Under the pieces are notes generated by a model that saw nothing but the letters and a program-made list of their open reading frames with translations, was not told the DNA's origin and searched no databases. From contig ATSW01015029.1 in the NCBI GenBank assembly GCA_000444245.1, positions 1-22,327 of the forward strand: DNA of 22,327 nt, in the 5' to 3' direction. Below are positions 1 through 8,999 of the stretch, piece after piece. The translations under genes and the position numbers were made by a program. The stretch is from Botryllus schlosseri. Its lineage: Eukaryota > Chordata > Ascidiacea > Stolidobranchia > Styelidae. The first letter of the stretch is position 1; each line of letters opens with the position of its first letter.

Positions 1-365
1 GCTTCTTATCAATTTTTTCTTTCTTCTTATTCATTCTTATTAATACAAGCCATTTACAAATTGATGATACAATTCGAGCCTGCGCCGATGGCTGAGAACT
101 ATAAACTATAATAGAATTCAATTTCAATAAAACAGGAGGTTTGGTTGAGGTAACAACATAGAACAGAAACATACATTTTGCTATTAAATTACTTTACTAT
201 ACGATTTTACGGCAACGTAAGCTGTAAGCTTCGATCACATCGTTTGCGGTCAATTTATTTGTGAGAGAACAATGTAGGCTCAGTAAAACGCACGATCATT
301 GAATGATTAGTCGCTCTCATGGGTTACACCAGCGTTTCGCGAACAATCCTAAAATATGAAAGATG
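1..365. other. AT-rich intergenic sequence, no gene recognised
   Basis: The stretch opens with a pyrimidine-rich run and continues as AT-rich unique-looking DNA. I see no reading frame of protein-like composition on either strand and no clear terminal repeat. A small palindrome-like word, CGTTTCGCGAA, lies near 333. Confidence 0.4.
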
Positions 366-535
366 CAGGGATTTTTATCGATACCGATTTCTTGATGACT
401 TGAAATTGACTCGTGAATTTTGCTCCGAGTCACGAGTCAATCCACACTTCTATACACCGAGTCAAGTCAAGTCAAGTCAAGTCATTTTAGCAAAGTGACT
501 CGAGTCAAGTCATGACTCGAGTCATCGCAACACTG
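366..535. mobile_element. Fragment of the GAGTC-repeat DNA transposon family (copy E)
   Basis: The stretch is dense in GAGTC/GACTC words, includes a short AAGTC tandem run near 461-484, and ends GAGTCATCGCAACACTG. That end resembles the GAGTCATTACAACCCTG right terminus of the intact copy at 2580-3102. It is much shorter than the intact copies and lacks the middle segment, so it is a deleted or decayed derivative. The left boundary is uncertain: a CAGGG lies at 366 but no target duplication is evident. Confidence 0.55.
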
Positions 536-929
536 GGTCTCGCTCCATATGCTCAAAAAATGATCTTGTCTGAACTTGGTGTACAGTGTGGTGCTCTGGC
601 CCCTTCTCTCTCCTATCTGTTATGGTACAATACTACATCACGTGACTTATTGCATAGTTATAACCCAGTGCATATCAAAGATTGACTCAGATATACGAGA
701 CTCATGTACGCTGAAACTTACTGCTAAAACTATCCGAATTACTGTACAATATATCTGGAAAAGGCAATTGTTGTCGTCTCTATTGAACTGCCAGTCAAGA
801 ACTACACAGAACACAAGACGTTCGTGTCAGCTACTGCGGAAGTGCCAGTTAAGTATAAACTGTAAGCTGATATCCGTAGACAACGGACTTGCCGTATACT
901 ATCCGCAGACGACGGACGGGCTACATCTG
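536..929. other. Intergenic, no gene recognised
   Basis: A 119-codon open frame on the + strand (576-935) spans much of this interval. Its translation is of low protein quality, rich in Cys, Ser and Thr with no recognisable motif, and I do not call it a gene. No terminal repeats were seen. Confidence 0.4.
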
Positions 930-1062
930 TCATAACAGCCTTTTTCCCATTCTCTGTTGATGCCTCTGATCACAGCGAGATGAAGAAGTTTGGTTTATCA
1001 CCCTATTGGGTGGTTCAGGACCAAAGTGTGTGTTTTTTGGAGAGGGGGACTGACGAAGTGCC
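930..1062 (-). mobile_element. Diverged hAT-related relic
   Basis: The reverse complement of about 19786-19930, inside the hAT-type element at 19653-21617, aligns with this stretch. Shared words in order include AGTTTGGTTTAT near 984 and CTGACGAAGTGC near 1051, with GGGGG runs between them. No terminal repeats or target duplication can be seen, so this is an old partial copy in the orientation opposite to the 19653 element. The similarity was found by eye. Confidence 0.42.
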
Positions 1063-1771
1063 CTGAGTAAAGGTAAGCCTAGACCTGAGCTGTCGTGAGA
1101 TCCGTGAAACACTTTCTTATAACAAGGAGTTGCTGGAGCAGATTATTTCTGGCGAAAACTATGGAATGTGATAGGCCACGACCCGTATAAGTATGTAGAA
1201 AAACGCTATTTTATGCTAATCTAATTTTTCGACTGTCCTTATTTTTGGGTCTATGTCGCTGTATCGCAATCTTGTGATGTTTTGAAAAGATAAAATTTTA
1301 TGAATAAACTTTAACTTCAACTTAAACACTCAATCGTCGCTCCACAAGAGCGGAGGATAATTCAAGGTAACCTTTCAAACGAGATGATATTGCAGCCGTC
1401 GAGATCCGGCTTCGCAAATCGCGATTTCCAATCCGGCCAAAACCAATCTGTGTTTTTCGAATCCCCATCCTTACTGAAATATATATTTTGGCAATTATAT
1501 AAAATATGGCATTATTCGACGATCATGTTTGTGAACATCGCCTAATGCCTTCTCTGTATTTGATGGTTGACGAATAAAAGACATACCGTACTTCTCTCTC
1601 TCTCACTCCCGTCACAGTTGAGCGACTCTCTGCAGCAGAGGTTGCGAGCACCGAGCTATGTCTGTGGCGCAGCGTTTGAGCATCGTTCCGAAAATATGTT
1701 CTTTTTTCAACATCTTGAGAGTTGATAGCACTTTTCCGTTCAAAATCGACTCATATTTTCTTGATATACGG
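1063..1771. other. Intergenic with a weak coding-like tail and a poly(A)-type signal
   Basis: An open stretch at 1067-1168 in one + frame reads as a plausible protein tail (…EIRETLSYNKELLEQ…) before a TGA at 1169. An AATAAA signal follows at 1303-1308. This could be the last exon of an upstream gene, a pseudogene remnant, or chance; no family is recognised. Beyond it lie AT-rich DNA and a short TC-rich tract near 1590-1612. Confidence 0.3.
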
Positions 1772-2424
1772 ACTTAATTATTCTATACAGAGAAGCTCTC
1801 ACCACGCAGGATTTATTTCAAAAAATGAACCGTAAGTGTTATTGCAGTTCATGTTTTCAGTGGTCTCTAGCCGGCTAGGAGTATTCTCACAGCACCAGAT
1901 TAGGCACAGGACCGAATATTTCTCGTTATGATTTACATGATCGTTCTACCCAAGCACATGTAACAGGATGCACTTGAATTTCAATATCGTTTTCCATCTA
2001 GCATTGGTGTGACTTGACTACTATTAGTCTCTGTAGCGACGATGTTTCACAGCTCGTTATGTGATGTGTATATAGCCATTACTCCCATTAGTATCTGTGT
2101 TTTGAAGTATCCCTGTACATTGTGTACAATATTGGGAAGGCTTCAGCATATGGATTAGCATATGCATGTTATTGCTCAATTATAATGTATGATATGTTGA
2201 GTTTGCATGCAGAAGAATTGTCAATGCTCCACATTGCCAAGTTTGTAGCAATTATCTTGCGCTACCAGCTTTACATTAGTTTCTTGCAGACATTAATACT
2301 GTCAAACTATAATGTGCATTTTTGCTCCCAATATATCAATAGGCCTAGTCCCCTATGGAATCTCGGTTCATTTTTTGAAATAAATCCTGCATGATGAGAG
2401 TCTTTCTGCATAGAATAATTAAGT
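1772..2424. mobile_element. Foldback/MITE element with 61-bp inverted arms in a TTAA context
   Basis: Positions 1772-1832 and the reverse complement of 2364-2424 match at 55 of 61 bases, and most differences are transitions. Each arm has TTAA two bases in from its outer edge (ACTTAATTATTC…), so the element may be flanked by TTAA duplications of the piggyBac type. The termini do not begin with the usual piggyBac CCC, so the superfamily is unassigned. The roughly 530-bp interior has no recognisable transposase. A 90-codon + frame (2122-2394) runs into the right arm and is not protein-like. Confidence 0.7.
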
Positions 2425-2579
2425 AATTGAACAGAAAGTTCTGCGTGACGTTGCCACCCCCCCCACCAATTCCACTCCGGTCAATAGTTTGAACAGTGAT
2501 TCCCAACCTCAACATTTGTTTACAAGTATTTTCTAGTCAAAATACCCTATCAAAATTTATCAAGCAAAAGCATGCAGAC

Positions 2580-3102
2580 CAGGGTTGTAACCAAGTCACG
2601 AGGCTCCGAGTCACAAGTCAATCTCACTTTTATCTTTTTGACTCGAGTCAAGTCGAGTCATTTTCAATTCCCACCGAGTCAAGTCCGAGTCCAAGTCAGC
2701 GAACAGAGGATCGAGTCCGAGTCATGGTATTATGACTCGAGTCCGAGTCCAAGTCATTGTGTTGACTGCTCGGTTTCCAGTTTTAGTCTTCCTAAAACCA
2801 CTTTTTCAACTCTGTTTGGTGATATTGAATGGTTCGCATTTATAATATATCAATTTTCCTCACTTTTAGCAGTTTCTGGTCGCATTTTCCAGCACCAGTA
2901 CCAACAAACGAAATCCCAATGGTGTGTTGGCTTTGAAATGACAATGAAATGTCATTCTTCGCCGTCTGAATCTCGAGTCAATGACTTGCTTCGAGTCATG
3001 CGCAATGACTCGAGTCCAAGTCGAGTCAATACACAGATTGACTCGAGTCGAGTCATTTCCGTATTTTGAGAAAATGACTCGACTCGAGTCATTACAACCC
3101 TG
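2580..3102. mobile_element. Intact GAGTC-repeat DNA transposon (copy A), hAT-like 8-bp target duplication
   Basis: The element starts CAGGGTTGTAACCAAGTC and ends GAGTCATTACAACCCTG, giving inverted termini CAGGGTTGTAA/TTACAACCCTG. It is flanked on both sides by the same 8 bases, ATGCAGAC (2572-2579 and 3103-3110), a clean target-site duplication of the hAT class. The outer 140-180 bp at each end are dense arrays of GACTCGAGTC-type words; the middle (about 2770-2940) is ordinary AT-rich sequence. No transposase is encoded. The overlapping open frames on both strands are products of the simple repeat. Confidence 0.85.
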
Positions 3103-3110
3103 ATGCAGAC

Positions 3111-3360
3111 CCAAGAATTTGTTAAGCATACCCAAAGCATTAGGACTAACTAGAAGGCCTATAACTATATTGATTGACTTACGGTATGTTAAAAAATTCA
3201 CGGACTTAGAAATATTGGTTTATAATTCCGGCAATTTTCAAGACTGTCTGTCCAGCAGTATCTCGGACGCCTGGCTTGGAATTACTGCATTGACACGTGT
3301 ATTCTGAAGAATTGTGTTTATGTTGAAACAGGCCTATTTCTTGGTAAGTCCGTTACCATA
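3111..3360 (+). promoter_or_regulatory. Probable 5' flank/UTR of the first hydroxyacid oxidase gene
   Basis: This 250-bp gap separates the GAGTC element from the oxidase start. The frame of the oxidase is open back to a stop near 3223 but has no ATG, so 3361 is the first in-frame Met. A consensus splice donor, TTG|GTAAGT, sits at 3343/3344, with an ATG at 3320 upstream in the frame that would join to the acceptor-like AG at 3413-3414. A 71-bp 5' intron giving a different short N-terminus is therefore possible. No TATA box was confidently identified. Confidence 0.35.
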
Positions 3361-4545
3361 ATGCTGTCAGAGAATGATACTGGATCATCTTTATCTACTG
3401 CAAGCACAAAAGAGAACCGTGATGGACTTTCGAACTGCATATGTGTTGATGACTTTGAAGCTCTTGCAAAAACTAAGCTGGATCGAAACGCTTGTGGGTA
3501 TTACAACTCAGGCGCCACCAATCAGCAAACTTTGCTTGAAAACTGCACAGCATTCAAGTCATGGCGATTTCGACCAATGGTACTGAGAGATGTGTCAAGT
3601 GTTGACCCATCTACAGAAATTCTTGGACGGAAAATTTCCTTCCCTGTATGTATTGCCCCAACAGCTATGAATAAAATGGCTTCACGAAAAGGCGAGATTG
3701 ATTCGGCCAACGCTGCGTGTAGTTTAAACTCTGGTTTCACTTTGAGCTCATGGGCAACATCTAGCATTGAAGATATCGCGGAAAATGTGCCATCAGTGCT
3801 TCGATGGTTTCAGCTGTATGTTTATAAAGATCGAGTGCTGACTAAAGAATTAGTGAAAAGAGCTGAAAACAATCATTTTAAAGCTATCATTGTAACTGTT
3901 GACACACCGGTGCTGGGACGGAGATATCAAGATGTAAGGAATAAATTCTCTCTGCCTGAACATCTTGTTCTGAAAAATTTTGAACAACAAAGCAAACTAG
4001 GATTTTCAAATGGAGTGCAGAGCTCTGGAGATTCAGGTCTAGCGGAATATGTCGCGTCCTTGATTGACCCATCATTGAACTGGGATGATATCGAATGGTT
4101 GAAATCGATTACTACGTTGCCGATCATTGTAAAAGGGATTCTCACTGCGGAAATGGCTGCAGAAGCAGTGAATCATCAAGTCGATGGCATTCTTGTGTCA
4201 AATCATGGAGCACGTCAGTTAGATGGTGTCTTACCCACAATCAACGCCTTGCCAGAAATCGTTAAAGCGGTCCGGGGTAGATGTGAAGTATACTTGGACG
4301 GTGGCATCAGAAATGGTGGAGATATCGCAAAAGCAATTGCTCTCGGCGCCAAAGCGGTTTTCATAGGCAGACCAGTGTTGTGGGGTTTGGCTTGTGGCGG
4401 CGAATTTGGAGTTAAAAAAGTCTTGGAAATATTGAGGGATGAGTTTATTCTCACTATGAAACTGCTTGGCGTGACTTCCGTTCGAGAACTGCAATCAACG
4501 CCAAACTTAGTCGTTCACGAGACTAACATTCTATCGAAATTATGA
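3361..4545 (+). CDS. HAO1-like: 2-hydroxyacid oxidase (glycolate oxidase-like), peroxisomal
   Basis: FMN-dependent alpha-hydroxyacid oxidase of 394 aa, oxidising glycolate or related 2-hydroxyacids to 2-oxoacids with release of H2O2. The C-terminus is SKL, a canonical PTS1 peroxisomal signal. Family residues are in place: Tyr47 (YYNSGA), FMN-loop PTAM (100-103), Trp131 in SSWATSSIE, Gln151/Tyr153 (QLY), Asp181 and Arg188 (DTPVLGRR), Lys258, catalytic His282 and Arg285 in SNHGARQLD, and phosphate-binding DGG (313-315) and GRP. The Trp at the human HAO1 Trp110 position suggests a short-chain, glycolate-type preference (inference). It is about 24 residues longer at the N-terminus than human HAO1; either the Met at 3361 gives a short extension or a small 5' intron (3344-3414) removes part of it. 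Otherwise the coding region is one uninterrupted frame. It is paralogous to the gene at 7551. Confidence 0.93.
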   Translation: MLSENDTGSSLSTASTKENRDGLSNCICVDDFEALAKTKLDRNACGYYNSGATNQQTLLENCTAFKSWRFRPMVLRDVSSVDPSTEILGRKISFPVCIAPTAMNKMASRKGEIDSANAACSLNSGFTLSSWATSSIEDIAENVPSVLRWFQLYVYKDRVLTKELVKRAENNHFKAIIVTVDTPVLGRRYQDVRNKFSLPEHLVLKNFEQQSKLGFSNGVQSSGDSGLAEYVASLIDPSLNWDDIEWLKSITTLPIIVKGILTAEMAAEAVNHQVDGILVSNHGARQLDGVLPTINALPEIVKAVRGRCEVYLDGGIRNGGDIAKAIALGAKAVFIGRPVLWGLACGGEFGVKKVLEILRDEFILTMKLLGVTSVRELQSTPNLVVHETNILSKL

Positions 4546-4816
4546 ATCATTGCATTTGTGTAATTGTGCAATATGTAATTATGGTTTGTGGGTCAAGTTC
4601 TGTGTCAAAACAATTGGTTGCTTGTAAATCAAGTACAAATTATGTTATAATTAGAATATGCAGGTGTTGGTACGTGTCTGATGATTGAATTGTAATTGAA
4701 TTTAACGTCTGGTACAGAGGCGGACAATGTTTTGGCTCACATTATTATACAAAAGTGTGCCCCCAAACAGATTCACATTATAAATGTGGGCCTCGAGCTA
4801 AAAATTTTGCCCACTA
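4546..4816. other. 3' flank of the first oxidase gene
   Basis: AT-rich DNA after the stop codon with no canonical AATAAA. The nearest one downstream on this strand is at 5733, beyond a MITE, so either a variant signal is used or the 3' UTR runs through the MITE. No other gene is visible. Confidence 0.4.
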
Positions 4817-5469
4817 GGGTTGTTCATAAACATCTTACTTTTCTAATTGTAGGCTATTTGATAAAATTGTTAGTTGGCTAAAAAAAAACGTTGCACATCA
4901 AATTTGAAACTTTTGAATATATTATGAAAACTTAAATTTTGTAATTCAATTTTTACTGGCTGCTCCATAAAATTGTCAAGTTATCTAAAAAATGATGCAT
5001 GATAAATTTCGTTTATTTCCAACCCGTAGAAGCGAAGTGATTATAGTGCAAAATTCTGGATTTCGGGAATTTCTTCAATTATAAATGATAGAACTGCCCA
5101 GTAGCCACCTTGAATACTATTTTTCAAGTCCAAAATTTTGTACTCGGATAACTTGTACCGGTTGGAATTGTGCCAAATTTGTTATGCATCGTTTTTTAGA
5201 CAACTTAATTTCATGAAGAAGCCCGTAAAATCTGAAAAAGGGTTTTAATATTTTTTAAATAATTCCAAAATTTTGAACGTGGTATATTTCTGCCCTTGAT
5301 ATTTTTTCGGCATACACACCGACTCATGATAGCTTCGCTTCTACAAGTTGAAATTGAGTCAAATATGGTGTGCAGCGTATTTTTATCCCAAAAATCAAAA
5401 TTTTATCAAATAGCCAATTTGCCAAAAAGCCAACAAAATTTGAAGAAAAAAGTTATATGTGAACAGCCC
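4817..5469. mobile_element. TA-flanked MITE with long imperfect inverted repeats
   Basis: The left end reads TA|GGGTTGTTCATAAACAT and the reverse complement of the right end reads TA|GGGCTGTTCACATATAAC, with TA at 4815-4816 and 5470-5471. The arms stay alignable for well over 60 bp; both contain GGCTATTTGATAAAATT. TA duplication and size fit a Tc1/mariner-type non-autonomous element. No transposase frame is present. Related but incomplete copies lie at about 6497-6770, 10660-10762 and 15561-16440. A shared internal module near CCCGTAGAAG recurs among them. Confidence 0.75.
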
Positions 5470-5471
5470 TA

Positions 5472-5818
5472 TTGCCTACTCATGGTCCATGCTCGTATAG
5501 CTTGACAACATGATTGAAGCTAATCTTTATGAGACTTTGTGTGCACTTTGAGTCGAGTTTCTCTGTAAGATTTTACGAATTTAACTGGAATGGAAACTTG
5601 CAGTGCCTTATTCACCTTTATTTTAGAGATTCTTCAAAAAGTTTGCATACAAATCCGTGTATTAAAGCAAGTATTATCATTACTAGAGACTAGAGCATTT
5701 GTTACTAAGAAAAATTATGTTATCCCTCTTACAATAAAATCACTTATCATTTTATGGTGTTGGATTAGATTTATTTAAATAAATTTAGCTAGACGTGATC
5801 ACAAAACAAAAAGACAAG
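5472..5818 (+). promoter_or_regulatory. MRPL17 5' region with upstream poly(A) signal and acceptor-like site
   Basis: The gap holds an AATAAA at 5733-5738 and, 50 bp later, a pyrimidine-poor but AT-rich stretch ending TTTAG at 5785-5789, 30 bp before the MRPL17 ATG. The order poly(A) signal, acceptor, start codon is what a trans-spliced downstream gene would show, but an ordinary promoter is equally possible. A 62-codon open frame at 5590-5778 is not protein-like. Confidence 0.35.
5733..5738 (+). terminator. AATAAA poly(A) signal
   Basis: Canonical hexamer 80 bp upstream of the MRPL17 coding start; it could end a long first-oxidase transcript. Confidence 0.4.
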
Positions 5819-6313
5819 ATGCCGCGTGGAATGGCGCACGGAATTCCCTTCAAGAAGCTCGGCCATAGTCCGAAACAACGGCTGGATATGTTACGAATCC
5901 TGGTCGGAGCTCTTATCAAACACGAACGTGTGGAAACATCCTTTTTGAAAGCGAGCGAGACTCAGAAATACATGAACCGATTAATTGACATTGCGAAATA
6001 CGGTCCCGAAAATAAATACTGCGCCGACATGGTCAGTTTTTGGACGAAAGACGACGAATCTCTGAAAAAAAAACTTTTCGACGTTCTCGTACCGAGATAT
6101 TCGACCGCTACAGGGAAGTACACGCGAATCGCTATCCTACAGCATTACTGGCACAATGAAAGCATAAAACGAGATGTCCGAATGTCAGTGTTGGAGTTGA
6201 AAGGCAATCCTCTGCCTCCTTTGCCGTTGAAAGAACAAAACCCGCACACTCTTCAGAATGTGTTGATTGCTGCAGCTAAAGAAGATTGGAATAAAAACGA
6301 GAACACAAAATAA
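5819..6313 (+). CDS. MRPL17: Mitochondrial ribosomal protein bL17m
   Basis: Structural protein of the large subunit of the mitochondrial ribosome, 164 aa, in one uninterrupted frame. The bacterial-type L17 core spans about residues 5-127: His-Ser-Pro…Arg21 and MLRILVGALIKHERVET (24-40), KASE (44-47), LIDIAK (55-60), KLFDVLVPRY (85-94) and the signature GKYTRI (99-104), then LELKGN (125-130) and the Pro-rich PLPPLPL typical of the animal mitochondrial form. The ATG at 5819 matches the family N-terminus; the frame is open upstream to a GTG at 5795, which I do not use. A second ATG at 5831 is possible. The N-terminus is basic but not a long presequence. It lies between the two hydroxyacid oxidase genes on the same strand, with no functional link to them. 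Confidence 0.93.
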   Translation: MPRGMAHGIPFKKLGHSPKQRLDMLRILVGALIKHERVETSFLKASETQKYMNRLIDIAKYGPENKYCADMVSFWTKDDESLKKKLFDVLVPRYSTATGKYTRIAILQHYWHNESIKRDVRMSVLELKGNPLPPLPLKEQNPHTLQNVLIAAAKEDWNKNENTK

Positions 6314-6496
6314 GGCTTCCTAATAATATCCCAAATGCGCAAACGGGACGGTATGAATAAGAAGCGTTTTTCAAGTGAATTTTTTGTCACAAACGATTTC
6401 AAGGTTCGCACTCAATGACAGGACAAAGCTATTCAAATTATATTATGAAGAATTTGAACAGTTCACGCACTTGATGGAGTGAGCTCTTGGGCAGAA
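6314..6496. other. MRPL17 3' flank
   Basis: Short AT-rich 3' flank. No exact AATAAA was found close to the stop codon. Confidence 0.4.
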
Positions 6497-6770
6497 GGCC
6501 TGTTCTAAAATAACGTTTTCTCCAAATTTTACTGGCTGCTTGATAAAATTATTAGGTTTGTTAAAAAGAACATTATTAATTATAGAAACGCCTACTGTAA
6601 ATACTGTTGTTTCAAATCCGAAATTTCCTACTATAACTTCACTAGCGGGTTGAAATTGAGTCAAATTTATTATGCATCGTTGGTTTTTAGATAGCTTAAC
6701 AATTTCATGGGGCAGCCAGTATCATAAAAAAAACTTGTTAATGATAAATCTAAAATTTTCTACTCTTATA
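6497..6770. mobile_element. Degraded copy of the TA-flanked MITE family
   Basis: The left end CCTGTTCTAAAATAAC resembles the GGGCTGTTC…AATAAC terminus. It then shares with the 4817 copy the modules TTTTACTGGCTGC, TCAAATCCGAAAT, GGTTGAAATTGAGTCAAAT and TTATGCATCGTT. No intact right terminus or TA pair was found. Boundaries are approximate. Confidence 0.6.
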
Positions 6771-7117
6771 GGTACCAGTCCTTAGCTTTCATTAATTCTC
6801 ATGCAAATATACTCGGGAATTTGACGCATTTAAGCAGCTGGTTTGAAACAATCATTTTCAAATGATATTTTCTTTCGGCTTGTGTCTTGTCTCCGACATC
6901 CTTTATGTGTCTCAATCCATTTCAAGATATTGACTCTTTGGAGTAAAATATCATGATGCCAATACATGGAACACCCAATATTAGGCTACTGATTTTGTGC
7001 TTGTTTGTAAATCAATCTCTATGTGCTGACCTCGGTGATATTTATTTATGTGTGATTAATCATTGTCCCATTGTGGTCTGCACGTTTTTGATATTGAAAT
7101 CAGGGAAACCTCTATAA
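6771..7117. other. Intergenic, nothing recognised
   Basis: AT-rich unique-looking DNA between two mobile-element remnants; no gene, RNA gene or repeat end was seen. Confidence 0.4.
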
Positions 7118-7408
7118 CGGGGTTTCTAAACCTGGGTACATGAACCCAGTGGGGGTCCGCGGTCCAGTTCTAAGGGTTCCTGAAAGGCCAGTGTTGAAAC
7201 TGAAATTACAAAACTAATGTGTCCTTATTTCTAAGATCTGTCCTTATTTGTCATATTTCCCATGATCAATGTCATAATAGTCGGGCGATACAAACAATAA
7301 TATACCATTGTTTAGTCATCAGCCTCCCAAAGTTCGTGGTAAGGGGGCCCACGCATACATCCCCACACATTTTTGGGACCATGTTAACAAAAAGGTTAAG
7401 CACCACTG
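7118..7408. mobile_element. Short hAT-type MITE (decayed)
   Basis: The right end, read in reverse, is CAGTGGTGCTTAACCTTTTT, a typical hAT MITE terminus and close to the ends of the element at 19653. The left end CGGGGTTTCTAAACCTGG is a diverged counterpart. The flanking 8-mers CTCTATAA (7110-7117) and CTCTTTAT (7409-7416) agree at 6 of 8 positions, consistent with an aged target duplication. No coding capacity. Confidence 0.55.
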
Positions 7409-7550
7409 CTCTTTATTAACTGTGAATCGGGGCCCACGTGTGGTCCCGTGTGAAATCACTTTAGTTTATCTATTGGTAAACAGTCTCTGATGTCTTTCAG
7501 TTTTTTAGAGCACCTTACATAGACCTACTCTTATCCACCAATAGTTTCAA
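7409..7550 (+). promoter_or_regulatory. 5' region of the second oxidase gene with acceptor-like site
   Basis: A pyrimidine-rich stretch ends in TGATGTCTTTCAG at 7500, a good 3' splice-site match 50 bp before the ATG. It could be a cis acceptor for a 5' UTR intron or a trans-splice acceptor. A stop (TAG, 7542-7544) precedes the start codon in frame, fixing 7551 as the first Met. Confidence 0.4.
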
Positions 7551-8648
7551 ATGAACGGCTTTACATGCGTTAAAGACTTTGAACTGCATGCCACACAAAT
7601 CCCTGCAACTGCTGTAGGATACTTCAACAGTGGAGCAAGCAAAGAACAGACATTGCAAGAAAACACACAAGCATTCAAAAGATGGTGCTTGAGACCCAAA
7701 ATTTTGAGAGGCGTCTCATCTGTAAGGCTTGATGTCAAAATTCTTGGGAACGATCTCAGCTTTCCAATATGCATAGCACCCACTTCGTTAAGCAAGTTGG
7801 CTTCACCAAATGGGGAAATTGATGCCGCATCAGCGGCTTTAGAACTAGGTACATTATACGCTGCAAGCTCCCTTAGCACATCAAGTATTGAAGAGATTGC
7901 ATCTGTCGGTGGTAATCTGTGGTTTCAGTTGTACGTTTTCAAAGATAGGGAACTGACTAGAAGTCTGGTGGAGCGTGCGGAAAAGAATGGTTTTTCAGCT
8001 CTTGTTTTGACGGTTGATGTTGCGGCGTTAGGAAAACGATTACCTGATATCAGAAATAAATTTACACTGCCAAGTCATATATCGTTACGGAATTTTGATG
8101 GCCGCAAAAGCTATCAAATAAAGGGGACAAAAGAATCTGGGCTGTCTGAATTTACAAAATCTGTGTACGATTCAAGTATGACTTGGCATGATGTTGATTG
8201 GTTGAGGTCTATCACAAACTTACCAATCATATTGAAAGGCATTATGACGTGTGGTATGGCTGAAGAAGCAACCAAACATAACGTTAGCGGAATTATTGTA
8301 TCCAACCATGGTGGTAGACAGTTGGATGGTACGCCTGCATCAATTGACGTTCTACCACTCATAGTGAAATCTGTTGGTCAAAAATGTGATGTATACCTTG
8401 ATGGGGGCATTCGTACAGGAACTGATGTCTCGAAAGCCATCGCTTTAGGTGCGAAAGCTGTCTTCATCGGAAGACCAGCGATATGGGGGCTGTGTTGTGG
8501 TGGTCGGCAAGGGGTCGTGCAAGTTCTTGAGATTTTGAGGGATGAATTGGAGATGACGATGAGATATTTAGGTGTCCGCTCCATTGCCGAGTTGCAAAAT
8601 GATCCAACCCTGGTGATGCGTGTTTCGTCATATTTATCAAAGCTTTAA
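7551..8648 (+). CDS. HAO-like: 2-hydroxyacid oxidase paralogue with altered substrate loop, peroxisomal
   Basis: Second FMN-dependent alpha-hydroxyacid oxidase, 365 aa, the usual family length, in one frame ending in the PTS1 tripeptide SKL. Core catalytic residues are kept: Tyr24, Gln126/Tyr128 (QLY), Asp156, Arg163, Lys229, His253 and Arg256 in SNHGGRQLD, DGG (284-286) and GRP. Two positions differ from the paralogue at 3361 and from human HAO1. The Trp of the SSWATSSIE loop is Leu108 (SSLSTSSIE), and the DTP motif after the second FMN strand is DVA (156-158). In this family, loss of that Trp is associated with a shift away from glycolate towards bulkier 2-hydroxyacids, so long-chain activity is a reasonable inference. 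It arose by duplication with the gene at 3361; MRPL17 lies between them. Confidence 0.93.
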   Translation: MNGFTCVKDFELHATQIPATAVGYFNSGASKEQTLQENTQAFKRWCLRPKILRGVSSVRLDVKILGNDLSFPICIAPTSLSKLASPNGEIDAASAALELGTLYAASSLSTSSIEEIASVGGNLWFQLYVFKDRELTRSLVERAEKNGFSALVLTVDVAALGKRLPDIRNKFTLPSHISLRNFDGRKSYQIKGTKESGLSEFTKSVYDSSMTWHDVDWLRSITNLPIILKGIMTCGMAEEATKHNVSGIIVSNHGGRQLDGTPASIDVLPLIVKSVGQKCDVYLDGGIRTGTDVSKAIALGAKAVFIGRPAIWGLCCGGRQGVVQVLEILRDELEMTMRYLGVRSIAELQNDPTLVMRVSSYLSKL

Positions 8649-8844
8649 CCATTTTTCTCATTTGATATTGAAGTCACATAATTCCTCTTCCTTCATACTG
8701 TCATTTGTGTGCCTTGGAGTCGACTTTTATCAAAATACGCCTACCAAGTTTGTGCCAACAATAGGAGTTTATGTACCTCTAAAATAGTACATTGAGCGTA
8801 AGCAATCACTTCGCCCTTTTAATTCAGAATGACAGTGACATCAT

Positions 8845-8990
8845 ATTTGGTGATACGATTGTTTGTTGATATACCATGTTATTTCCAATTCTCTTCTAGT
8901 TGCTGACGATAACCCCTGACGAGTGTCAGCAGAAAATATCAAGATATATCTCAATGTGTATATACTCTTCAACTGTACTGTGACAGTGTC
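8845..8990 (+). repeat. Hairpin dispersed repeat, copy 1
   Basis: Core GCTGAC…CCCTGACGAGT…GTCAGC followed by AGAAAAT; the flanking GCTGAC/GTCAGC pair forms a perfect 6-bp stem. Shares flanks (GGTGATACGAT, CCATGTT, CCAATTCTC) with the copies near 13640 and 18600. Probably the 3' end of a short dispersed element. Confidence 0.65.
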
Positions 8991-8999
8991 AGTTTGTGC

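Noticed and set aside
576-935. 119-codon + strand open frame
   Set aside because: No motif, unusual Cys/Ser/Thr/Ile-rich composition, no conserved start context, and its 3' end runs into hAT-related DNA.
2572-3201. Several overlapping open frames on both strands (up to 165 codons)
   Set aside because: They translate the GAGTC tandem words of transposon copy A into Ser/Arg/Val-rich low-complexity peptide; the clean 8-bp duplication shows this is a mobile element.
3887-4494. Antisense frames over the first oxidase gene
   Set aside because: They are mirror frames of the real coding sequence on the + strand.
5795-5818. Upstream GTG as MRPL17 start (MITKQKDK extension)
   Set aside because: In an animal nuclear gene an ATG start is expected, and the ATG at 5819 matches the family N-terminus.
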